Shown here: in pieces, positions 35,757 through 46,639 of the stretch | Layout: each line of letters starts with the position of its first letter | How positions within the stretch are numbered: the stretch's first letter is position 1 | Assembly (NCBI GenBank): GCA_021904315.1 | Contig: CM038913.1 | Span: 8,865,958-8,929,957, forward strand | Direction: 5' to 3' | DNA: 64,000 nt | Source of the DNA: Sphagnum magellanicum | Lineage: Eukaryota; Streptophyta; Sphagnopsida; Sphagnales; Sphagnaceae | Notes under the pieces: model-generated | The model's input: only the letters and a program-made list of their open reading frames with translations | What the model was told of the DNA's origin: nothing | Database searches by the model: none | Translations under genes and position numbers: made by a program

Positions 35757-37130
35757 TCTCTTTCTACTACCTTGTTCAACCCAAATAGTAGTCCCTTTCC
35801 TACTCACAATACTAACCTTTTACCCTTGTTATATTAAACCTAGCCCTAATCTAGTGAATCACAACTGACTAAGATTTGCACTTCTTCCTTCCTTTCTAGA
35901 TATTATTACCCTTCCCGTACCTTATTTAATCTAGACAATAGTCCCTCTTCTATTCACTACACTAACCTCTTACCCTTGTTGTATCAAACCTTACCTTAAT
36001 CCAATAAATCATCGCTAACTAGGACTTGCACTTCTTTTTTTTCTCTATACCTCCTTATAAGCAAAATATCTTTCTCCTACCTTGTATCAACCAAACAACA
36101 ACTACCCTTCCTACTTCTACACTATCTTCTTCTCTTGCTATAATTAACCACAACCTTAAAACCAACAATTCATAACCAAGACCTCACACATACAACCTAT
36201 AGCAACTGGAAATAGTATTTTTTAAAATATAACTTCACACATCAAAAAGAAAAGAAAGTTATATGGGTTCGTTTAGTCCCTAATGTGGATCTCCTCTCCA
36301 CCAAACTCCTATGTTACTTGAAATAACACTATCTTATCTACTAGCAACTTTTCATTTCTATCCTACCTCTACTCACAACCTTGTTAACAACATGAATCCT
36401 CCCTACTCTTTGAGACTAAGTTTCTTCCTATCTTTCTCTACCTTACTCCAAGGGGCAGACCTTTGCTTTCTTGGAAGGCCAACCCCTTCCTCTACCTTTT
36501 CATCCTTTTTTTCTAGCAAGTCCAACTCAAGATCCATGTACCTTTCCCACCTTCGCCCTTGAGTAAAATGCCCACCAAAATTGCCTTGATAATCGCCAAC
36601 ACCACCATTGATGTTTCCACTCCAAGTCCTTCTATTACTGGGCTAGATGTGTTTGGTTAATCCACCCTCTCATGATGCAACAACCTCCTCTTGCATTTTT
36701 ACCTCCTCAAGACATACCTAGTTTCTAAAGCTTTCACACTACTCATCATCATTTTTCACTCCCCTCCCACTACCTCACACCCCACTAGTCATTCAAAAAA
36801 ATGAAGGTGGTCAACAAGTTGTATGATAAAAGAAAGTTATTGTCTTAACCTAGCCCAAATATCTAGCATCTTCTTAGAAGCCTCAACCACCATATCCACA
36901 ACCCCTTACCTAGCCTAGGCTAGAACACGAAAACCATGTTTTAATTTAATCTATGATCTTATCCTCCCCCATCGTATCTTGTCTAGGTTACCCATCCATA
37001 GCAGTCCATCCTAGGTAAGATACTCCTATTACATTGCTTCATGAACCTTTAATTAAAAACTCCAAAACTTCACTAATTGGCCTACCTAGGTTTAACCTGA
37101 ACTAGGTTAAGTTAATTAGTGCCCAACATG
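35757..37130. repeat. Right arm of the diverged large inverted repeat, with internal tandem units
   Basis: This arm is inverted relative to 30560-31719 (see the words near 36140, 36240 and 37100). Its first 430 bases also contain about three loosely repeated ~155-bp units sharing CTACCTTGT...CAACxAxTAGTCCCTxTTCTA-like and GACTTGCACTTCTT words. The plus-strand ORF at 36311-36562 shows no recognisable domain. Confidence 0.5.
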
Positions 37131-39600
37131 GTGAATTGCATTCATGATGTTCATGAATGCCCATGCCATATTCTTCACATGATTTTGTCTAAACGTGACA
37201 AGTTGTTTTTGCCCTTCCATATGAGGCCTCCTTTTGTGCAATAACATTCGATTATCCATAGGGGGTGAATATTTCATGTTATAATCCAACATTTTTCGAA
37301 GCTTGCCCCCATTCCACCACAATGTGTAAGCCTCCATATTTTTGAATGGATGGTAAGGAATTTGATGACCCTTGGATGTTCACATGGGTAAGCCAACGTT
37401 ATTATGGAATGTCATTTGTGCATTTCTTGTTTATCATCTATTTTGGATGCCTTCCCCACCAACCAGTGCTTGGAATGAAGTTGAACCTTTCAATTCACAC
37501 CTTACATACCACACCATAACCACCTTGATTGTCCATACCCAACAAAAGGAGCACATTTGTTGTGCTTGGAATTTGTAGGATGCCCTAACTTTCTATTTGG
37601 GGAAGAAGATTTCGAACTATTTTTTCCATCCACGGTGCCAATTGTGCCTTCTTTTTCAAGAAATTCGTGCTAAATTTGGCCCACCATGTCACCGTATCCC
37701 ACAATTCCACCACCTCCACAATCCAATTTGTCTTGTCTTTTGTTGAATAAAAGTTGTTAAACCATTCCATCAAATTTGACATTGTGTCCTTAACCTTGCA
37801 TTCAAGCTATTCAAGAAACATTGGAAAATTTTGCAACTTATGTATTCTAGGGAATTTTTTTGTTCCATTACAAATTTTGACTCCATGAATTATTTGTGTA
37901 CTCATCTAAAATGGATGTTTGTTGAAGCTAACAAAAGTGAAATCAAAGTAGGCCATCGTATGTTCCTTGAAAAACTCCAAGACAATTTCTTGGAATCATC
38001 ACATGGAAATGTGTTTAAGGTCATTTGCCACAAGCCTTTATGGCTTTTGAAAATGAGTTGATGAAATGCTTTCACCCCTGAACTTTTTGTATGCCCTTCA
38101 TTTCTACATGGTTTATGATGGCACATTAAAAGGCCTTCCATATGGATCAATTAGATGTATGAGATAAAAGGGTTTTGTGGTTTAAGGTCAAATTGTCCCT
38201 TTGAAGGTTGTTGAGACATCATTTTAATTTGGGATGCCCAAAAAACCTTAAAACCTTCCAAGCATTAATTGTTACATGAACAACTAGATTTTCAAAAAAT
38301 CAAATATTAAGTTTTTCATACTTTTGTGAAAGGGATGGCAAAACCACCCATGTATCCAAGGTTTCAACTCTTTAGGTCACTTGAGGTTTTAAGTAATGGT
38401 TGTAAGGGTGCAACCAAAAACAAAAAACTCAAAGGGCAAAAAAGATAGCAAAAAAATGAAACCAAGATTCATTTTTTGAACCTCGTACATTCCCAACCCA
38501 ATTTGGTTGCCATTGGATGGCCAAATGCTCATTCGATTGCCATCAAATGGTTGGATGATCATTCAGTTATTAGTTCTAAACAATTGACAACCCAAAACTA
38601 TCATAGTCAACTAATGGCAACTAAGTTGATCCCGTCAATTTTATGGCGACAAAATCAATTATAGTAGTTTGATGGCAATTGGAAATGAAAAGGCTTAGTG
38701 ATTGAAAATTTAAAGTTTCGGTAACCAAAATGATGTGACATCCATCTGATGGTGAACAAATTGATATATTTGGCTTTGATCGCCATGCAAGCCATTATTT
38801 CCCCCCCTTTTTTTTGTTCCCTCTTTTTGAAAGGGGGATCATTTATCAAAACTTGGAAAGTGGCTTAAATACGTGAAAATCACCCATAAATATGTCTAAA
38901 GGTTAAAAAACAATTCATGGGTAAGGTGTACAACTTTTTATATCAACTTGTGGGGGAATACCACAATCCTTTATTTACAAAATTGTGCATTTTTACATTC
39001 TTAACCAAATTATGCACTTTTATCATGGACATTATTCTTATCTATTGTTGAATTTTATTTAAGTAATCATGTGCGATAAGCATGAAGTTTTTGTGGATGT
39101 TTTTGTATAACAAATATTTTGGCATATTAACAACATCCAAAACATATATGCCTTCAAACACACACGACAAATATTTGACATCCACGCCTTTGTAATCCCA
39201 AGCTATGAACATTTTTTCCCCTTCACGAATTGTTCACTATTGCATAAAAGGTCAATGGGATTTTTTTGTAGAACAAGTTCTTTGGTAATTAAATGATATC
39301 CACATGATATTTTCCCTCTTTATAGCCTTGGAAATACTTGATATTTGCTCGCTTGTAATCCCATGTAATCATGGTGTCATTGTGATTGTGATTATCATCA
39401 AGTGCGATGTTCAATTCGGCTTGGTCTTGTTTCATGCCCTCATCTTGATTGCTTGACATGGTTGGTTATCCTTAAAACACATTTGGATAACCCAATTTTT
39501 GCAAGGACCAAATGTTTTTTTCCTAGTGTATCACATTGATTATCTAAGCCATACATGTCAAAGAAGAAAGTTCTTAAACTATGATTTCAAATTGCATTTT
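37131..39600. other. Decayed, unassigned sequence
   Basis: Minus-strand frames at 37337-37116, 37782-37585 and 38150-37902 follow on from the inverted-repeat arm and may be part of a degraded LINE, but I cannot match them to a domain. Near 38500-38720 short words such as GGTTGCCATTGGATGG and GATTGCCATCAAATGG recur in a loose tandem pattern. The rest is AT-rich and non-coding. Confidence 0.3.
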
Positions 39601-39764
39601 CAAACCCCTTACATACAAAAGATGGTGACCAAAATCAAATTTGGTAGTCATTGAATGACCAAGATCAGTCAAGGTCATTCTAGCCACCTAATGGCCAAAA
39701 ATATAAGTCACCATTCTAGCCACACTATGGTGATTCAAATTAATTGTAGTCGTTTTCATGGTGT

Positions 39765-40085
39765 TTAGGGTTCAAGATAGTTACTAAAATCAAATTTGGT
39801 TGCCTTGAATTGTGTTTAGGGTTCAAAATGGTGACCAAAATCAATTTCGATCACCTTGAAGTGTGTTTAAGGTTGTAGATGGCGATTAAAATCAATTTTA
39901 GTCACCTTGAAGTATGTTTACACCATGAAATGTGTTTACACCTTAAAGTGTGTTTAAGTTTCAAGATGGTAATCAAAATCAATTTTAATAATTTTGAAGC
40001 TTGTTTTGGGTTCATGTTCGCAACTAAAATCAATTTTGGTCATTGTGAAGGTTGTTTAGGCTTTATGATGGTGACCAAAATTCAT
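39765..40085. repeat. Degenerate minisatellite, about 50-55 bp x 6
   Basis: Units share GGTTCAAGATGGTGACCAAA followed by ATCAATTTxGxTCACCTTGAA and GTGTGTTTA, with substitutions and one truncated unit. The plus-strand frame at 39879-40124 is a by-product of the repeat. Confidence 0.75.
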
Positions 40086-40249
40086 TTTTTTTTCATTACA
40101 AAGTTGATCATTGAGATCTTTTGACTTTCTCAAAGCCTCCACTACTCCTATTTAATATTTTAAAGAGTCTTCAATTGACTCCTTCCATGAATTCACAAAT
40201 TGTTACTTACAAATGTCATTATGAATCAAATAAAGATTGAAGGGGATGT

Positions 40250-41100
40250 GATTAGGCTTTCTTGATTTCTTGAAATAAATTTGGAGGAAAATTGGGGCAT
40301 GGTTTAAAACATGACCCATTGTGGGTCATATTCTATGTGTACCCCCTTGAACTTGGATTGAAGAATTCACATAGAAGCAATCCAATCTTGACCATGCAAC
40401 TAAGGGATTCTTCTTACTCCATGTGAAGCTTTCTGAACCTCTCTTTTGAAATTCATCAAGGAGAATTGTATCTACTACCCTTAGAAACATAACTAATTTA
40501 TTCCATGCATCTGCTTCTCTCTTCCCCAGTGATGTGCTTTAATTTTTTTGGCTTTTATCTTCTAATCGTTCCACCATATTGAAATCCCTTACAATTATCC
40601 AATTTGCTACTAGGAACTAACATTGCAAAAAATGGTTCCAAAGCTAAGTTCTTTGGGTTGAATTATTATTTGCATAAATGTTAAGTATGCCAATCCTTTG
40701 CCCATAAATGTTTAATGTGACAAATTGGGTTCGATCTTCTATGAAGACTTCTGAATCCCTTGCTTGTGGGGTTAGTTTCTAAAAGACTAATATTCACATG
40801 CCTTTTTAAAATCTCCCTCCTTGGGTTATGTATAATGCATTGTTCCAATAGTTGAACCCACCTTTATATTGCACTTGTTTTGATTTGTGCTAGTAGTCCT
40901 CCAAGCTCATGTGGTGTTCTTGGAAAAGAATGATTTCTGGATGAAGATTTTGCTTATGAAAAAAATACCAGATTTCACACTTTTTGTGCATTCCTTGAAC
41001 TCCTTGCCCTAAATTGTGATAGTTGAAAGATGTTATTACCAGTTGCTCAATCTTCATAGGTTGATGGATTGAGGGCATGTCTTTCATTGTTTGTCATTTC
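40250..41100 (-). pseudogene. LINE (L1-like) endonuclease domain, decayed
   Basis: Minus-strand reading starts ITSFNYHNLGQGVQGMHKKC, then HPEIILFQEHH (41040-40900), the N-terminal strand and catalytic-Glu region of an L1-type endonuclease. Downstream, in shifting frames, come LNIYGQRIGILNIYANNN (about 40.7 kb), WIIVRDFNMVERLEDKS (the GDFN-like motif, here RDFN, about 40.6 kb) and SFTWSKKNPLVAWSRLDCFY (the TW...SRLD motif, about 40.4 kb). Several stops and frameshifts break it, and no reverse transcriptase follows before 40.2 kb. Frames at 41583-41047 (-) could be linked ORF1 remnants, but show no clear domain. Confidence 0.7.
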
Positions 41101-42719
41101 TCGAAATTGATGAAGGTCCTTTCTTTTTTTGTTATTGGGTTTAGGAGGAAAAGGGTCCGGGTCTATCAAGTTTTCTCCTATAAAACTTATGAAGGCCAAT
41201 AAAAAAAGAATGTCTTCAATCAAATTTAGCTTTCCCATTTTTGTCATTTGTGACAACATTTGGCAATGAATGTTTTCATTAGTTATATCCCATGAATTAT
41301 CCATTGTTTTAATTGCAAAACTAAGTTAGCTGCTTTAATTGGGATAAAAGCAAGGCATATATAGTGGCTAGACTTTGCATCTAATTCTACCCATTTGTAG
41401 TACCAAATTACATCTTCCCATTGCTTCAAGGGGGTTGTTATGGTTGTGAGCATTTACCATTACCTTTCGTAATGGTAAAGATGTCTCATTGACCATTAAT
41501 TCCTTTGCTTCCTCCTTTGTCCATGCTTGTGTGCCTTCAACTATCAAAAGTTGGGTTATTAAAACTGTTTTAAGTTTACCCAATGAGATGTGTTTTAAGG
41601 TTAAATAAAACTTCTTGCCTTCTTCATCAAAATTTGAAAAATGAAGACAAGGAACATCCTACATCTCCTTGTTTTTGTACCGAAAGGTATTTGGAACTTG
41701 ACAACTTCCCAAAAAATGTAAGGAAGTTCTAATGTGCAATATCCTTTCTTTTAAGGCTTTTATGGCTCTAAATTCTCTAAATTTGAAACTAGAGAGTTGG
41801 GATTCTTCATCCTCTTTTGTTTATGAGACTTGCAAAAAATTCAAATCCCCCCACCCCTATAAAGTCCTCTTCTATAGAGAAAGAAATTCTAGTAGCTTCA
41901 AAATAATAATCTATTGTCTTAGAGATCCAAGTAAAGGTTGGTGGGTTCTTAGGGGTGGGTTGTTGAAGAACTAAAGTTTGAAAATTTAAAAATATATTTT
42001 AAAAGCAAGGTTGTGGAATTCTAGGGTGAATTTTTTTATGGTGCATGATATTGATATACATTAATTAAATTTATAAAAATTTAGAAATTTAAAACTTTTG
42101 GATGGAATTCCATTCAAAAAATGTGTTTTTTTGCTTTTTTTTACCAATGAATGCATAATAATATTTTCCTTTCAAGAAAAAACCACTACCATATCAAAGA
42201 GGAGGAGATTTTATAGATAGGCATCACATTATTTTTTCAATTTCTTTTTGTTTGGTAATGTTTCATGAATCACAAATATGAGGCCCTCTGGCTATTGAAA
42301 AATTATAAGTTATATAGTTTGTGTACATTGATTTTATTTAATCCTCCTCTTCTAACCATTGGGTCAAAACTAATTTTGACTCAAAATGAATTTTGAGTTC
42401 CAAAATGTTATTCTGCAAATTCTAAAGTTTTTTTTCTTGTGTTTAGGTTAACCAAAGAATGTGATCAAGATTTTAGCTTATTGCGTACTATAATACTTGT
42501 TATACAACACCCTTTTTGAACAAAAGTGGTTCACCCTTAGTGTGCTTTCACCCTCCTTTTGATTTCTTTATTATTTCATAATACCTAGGTTGATATTTAG
42601 ATAGACCAACAGTTGTAACTTCTGCTTTGGAACCTATGTTGATGAGTTCTTTTGCAAGTATATGTTCTGTCCATTCCTTTTCACCATCCTCTTATTTTGA
42701 CTGTTTTTCCTCCCTGGCC

Positions 42720-43900
42720 TAATTTTGTAATGTGTATATAGTACTAAGGCTAATTTTTACATCCATGGTCTTAGGGTTCAATGGTGAAATCCTTGTACCT
42801 TTGAACCTTGACATGATATTTTTTCTTGTAAGTGTTTGGTCTAGGGCTTTGTTTACACAACCTGCTAATGTTACTTTGTTTGGTTTTGTATAGTTCCTCT
42901 TAACCATTGTTATGTTTCTTTCCTTCCTGAAAGTAGTTTTGAAAGGCTTAAAATAAGCCACATCCAAAGGTTAAAATGCATGAGATGTATATGAAGGTAA
43001 AGTAATCATGTTGGGCCTAAACTTTTTTGTTTTTTCATTACTTCAAGGGTCACATGGGATCCATGCCCATCCAAGATGAGTAGGTGCCTATTTGTTAGGG
43101 ATATTTCACATGGTATAAACCTTTTGAAAAAAGGTAAAAACTTTTTGAAAAGAAAGCTAATCATCCATGTTTTTGATTGCATAGCCATATAAGTTCTTGG
43201 TTTGTAGAGTTGTATGTAGTCATCATGTATCCTTTCTCCTTTGAATATGTAAAATCCTAGCAATGTTGTTCCTGCAACATTAACAACACAACTAATAATT
43301 AACCATTTCCTAGATTTTGGTATAATGTTGTAGACCTGTTGTGAACCTCATTTTGCCAAAATCGTTGCTCATGATTATCTTCCTGCTCGGATGCTTGTTT
43401 CATCAAAATTCCAGATGTAATCTGTAGCATAGTTGCGTTTGTTGTAAAAGGATTGTAAATTTTGGTAGAAGTTTTGGCATGATTGAATTATCAATCCTTG
43501 TGCTTGGCTTACATCTAGTCTTTTAGCTTGATGAATGTTAAGCTCAGAATGCCTCCTTTTGAACCAATACCACCAAGAATTCTTTGGTACTCCTCCTTGA
43601 AAAGGTGTTGGCCTTGTCTGTTTTAGAATTTCATTTTCATTTTTAATTATTGCAAGTTAATTAACATCCCAACTTCCTACATAGACAAAACCCAAGCAAC
43701 CACAACTTGATCTTCCTCTAGTGTTAGTATGCTTGTAGGTCCAGGTTTCCTTGTCCTTGTTTTACCATACAAGTGATTAAAGAATGAAGTTAGAATTATG
43801 TTCCACTACCTATTTGCCCTCTTCAAAAATATTGTCCCATTTTCCACTGCATCCATGGCCTCCTCCAATTGTTCATTGGTCCATTTTCCTTTAGTGAATA
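42720..43900 (-). pseudogene. pogo/Tigger-like (CENP-B/DDE_1) transposase, decayed
   Basis: On the minus strand, 43895-43680 reads KWTNEQLEEAMDAVENGT, then a stop and NHLYGKTRTRKPGPTSILTL: a psq/CENP-B helix-turn-helix. 43620-43370 reads GGVPKNSWWYWFKRRHSELN and IWNFDETSIRAGR, holding the first catalytic Asp. 43263-43006 reads GFYIFKGER...HLLILDGHGSHVTLEVMKK, with the second Asp. 42990-42720 reads TLPSYTSHAF, stop, PLDVAYFKPFKTTFRKER and NKALDQTLTRKNI. At least four stops lie inside otherwise recognisable motifs, mostly without frameshifts. pogo-type elements use TA target sites, but terminal repeats were not located. Confidence 0.8.
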
Positions 43901-45200
43901 GAGGATTACATCTATTAACTTTTTTTTTGTTTTTTGCCTAATTCTTGCCAAAAGATGGTGGAACATTCTCTTGGTTTCAACTTGGTTGGTCCTATAATCT
44001 AGTTCGCTTCCAACAAGGCACATCGATCATCATGATTTAAATCCCCTTAGTCCCAACCCTCCAACACGTTGGGGGTGTCCTATCTAACCCTACAAGAGGT
44101 ACAAAATTAAACTTTTGTGTACTTTGCCTAGTTCTCAAGGAAGTAGGACAAGTTAGGATATGTTTTTAATGCATAACTTTCAAATTGTTGTGAAGAAATG
44201 ATCAAAACATAGAATGTTTCAAATTCATTCCAAACTAAAATTTGGTTTGTTGTTGTTGTTGTTGTGCATGTAATAGGTGTGTATAGCAAACTATGATTTC
44301 TTGGAGTTGGATAAAATTTGCCTCTCTTATGACTATTTAGATTATATTTACAAATTATAGAACTTTGCACCCAACGATAAAACAAAAACTTTTTGAACTT
44401 GGTGTTGTAAAGTTGATTTATTGTGAGCTTTCTTAGTTTTCCTTCTATATCCACCCTTAAACCCTTAGTTTGTATCTCTTGTTTGATAACATTAGAATCT
44501 ACTCCTTGATGTTCAAGCTTTTTAAAATCCTTTTTGGCTATTGTAATGTCAAGATTTTGATGATCTACCTTTAATGCTTGTAGCTGTTTTTTTGGCTACT
44601 ATAAAATGGCCTCCTTGCTCTAGTTGATATGCTAGGACTTGTGTTTTTGATCTAACACTTTTTGCAATTCCTATGTTACTTGGCCTTTGCTGGTCTAACC
44701 CACATGATTTCAAAATGTTGATGGAGGATTTCAAACTATTTCTTTCACAATTTGGAAGCTTTGACATGCTTATAAAGTTTTGCTTGTGAATTTGAAAGAT
44801 AGGATTGTGAATCCAAACCTTGCATCATAGCCTTGTGTTGGTGAGCAAGTTATTTTTGGCAGGAATGGAATGTGCTTGAATTTGGGGGGAAATTGGAAGC
44901 TCCTCCCTTATTAATGCGTAATGTGTACCTGATATTCTTTCATTAGATTCTTGTAAGCCTTAATCCTTGTTTATGGCTAGTTGTGTGCTATATTTAACAT
45001 GACCTTTGCACTCCATCACCAAACTAGTTATGCTCAATTTAGTGTACAATTAAATTGCTTATCACCAAACATTGGTTCCCACCCAAACTTGGGGCCAATG
45101 TAAAATTGAACCATTTTTTCCCATAACCAAACATTTAAAGTACCCCTCATTTACTCCCCCTTGCATAACAAAAATCATCTCATGGCCCATCATCAAACTA
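43901..45200. other. Unassigned sequence upstream of the pogo-like relic
   Basis: Minus-strand frames at 44023-43823, 44454-44128 and 44767-44549 may extend the pogo-like element, but show no recognisable domain. A short (TTG)n run lies at 44248-44264. The rest is non-coding. Confidence 0.3.
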
Positions 45201-45202
45201 AT

Positions 45203-45513
45203 CTCATCTAAAACTATTCAAATTTTCTACAAATTTGCCCACCTAAATTCCTAATACCGAACACTAAAATTTGATGATAATCTCATATAAAACTATTCAA
45301 TTTTTTTACAACTTTGCCCACCTAAACTCCTAATATCGAACACTAAAATTTGATGATAATCTCATGTAAAACTATTCAATGTTTTTACAAATTTGCCCAC
45401 TTAAACTCCTAATACCGAACACTAAAATTTGATGATAATCTCATGTAAAACTATTCAATGTTTTTACAAATTTGCCCACCTAAACTCCTAGTACTGAACA
45501 CTAAAATTTGATG
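45203..45513. repeat. Tandem repeat, 79 bp x 4
   Basis: Units begin CTCAT(C/A/G)TAAAACTATTC at 45203, 45282, 45361 and 45440, exactly 79 bases apart, and share TTTGCCCACCTAAACTCC and GAACACTAAAATTTGATG. The last unit is nearly complete. Confidence 0.95.
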
Positions 45514-45604
45514 GATAGTCACCAATATGAAAAACCTAAAACACTTTTTTTTTCAACCTGGTAATGGGATAAAAAGACAACACCTAGAGGATTTTTTTTG
45601 TTCT

Positions 45605-45655
45605 AACACAGGCCAATGATGGCACTACGTGAGTGTTAGGTGACTGGCCTGTGTT
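45605..45655. other. Perfect 11-bp inverted repeat with 29-base loop
   Basis: AACACAGGCCA at 45605-45615 and TGGCCTGTGTT at 45645-45655 form a perfect stem. Partial repeats (GGTGATGGGCCAG) follow directly. No transposon ends or coding context explain it. Confidence 0.65.
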
Positions 45656-46639
45656 TGGTGATGGGCCAGTTTACCCTACTGAAGGAACATTCATGTGCAC
45701 CTCAAGATTTTGTTGTGGACACTTGGCAATAGCTCCTGATTATGAGCACAAACCAATATAGTGGAGGCACACAATGAAGGTCCTTGTGATTACCTAGATT
45801 CTAGATCTACATATTCTTGTGGCCAACTGTAAATAGAGCCAAAATATTCGTATTACAACTAGTCTATAAACCCATTTTGCAAGCAAAATGATCAGGTTTC
45901 TTTGCCTTTGGAAGCATAAGCAACTTCATTCTTGCTATGCTTATAATCTTTACTAATATATTAATCACTTTTTTCACCCCTTTCATAGGTTTATTAGCCT
46001 TTTTTTTGTCAACATGTTTGTAGAATGAATCCCATTTAATAGTTAGTAATTTATCTTTATACTCAACCTTTCAAATATTTGAGCTTCCTTACACATCTAA
46101 TAAGTGACCAATTTTAATTAAGGTCTTTAAAACCCTAGAGTCTCCACATCCTCCATTCCTCATCCCCCACGACCCCCCTTCCCAAATTCCTCCCTTCCAC
46201 AGAATCTTGGATGGCATGATAACCTTTTTCATCCTTATGGTCCCCTTTCATCCTTTTATGTTTAAGAGAATAAGGGTGCTTATTTTCATTCATCCATTTC
46301 TTGCCAAAGTTTGTCTTCCTAGGTTTTAGTAGGCGACAATTTATTTTTGGTTCTTAATCATGTTCACTTTTGCCCTTTTGGATTGCAATCCAAAAACAAA
46401 AAAGAAAACCCTAACAAAATGGGTTTACTGACTTGTTATTATATAAAGAATCTGAACCTATATGTGTGTTTAAGGATTTTTTTTTTCTTTTTTGTGATTC
46501 TAGATTCAATTTTGAATCTAAAGCCCAATTTCATGGTTTGAGTCTTGTGTTAATTCAAAAAAAAAAAAAAAACATTTTTTGAATATGTGGTGTGCTTATA
46601 AATAAAGTTTCGCAGGGTTCACAAAAAAACAAAAAGTAC

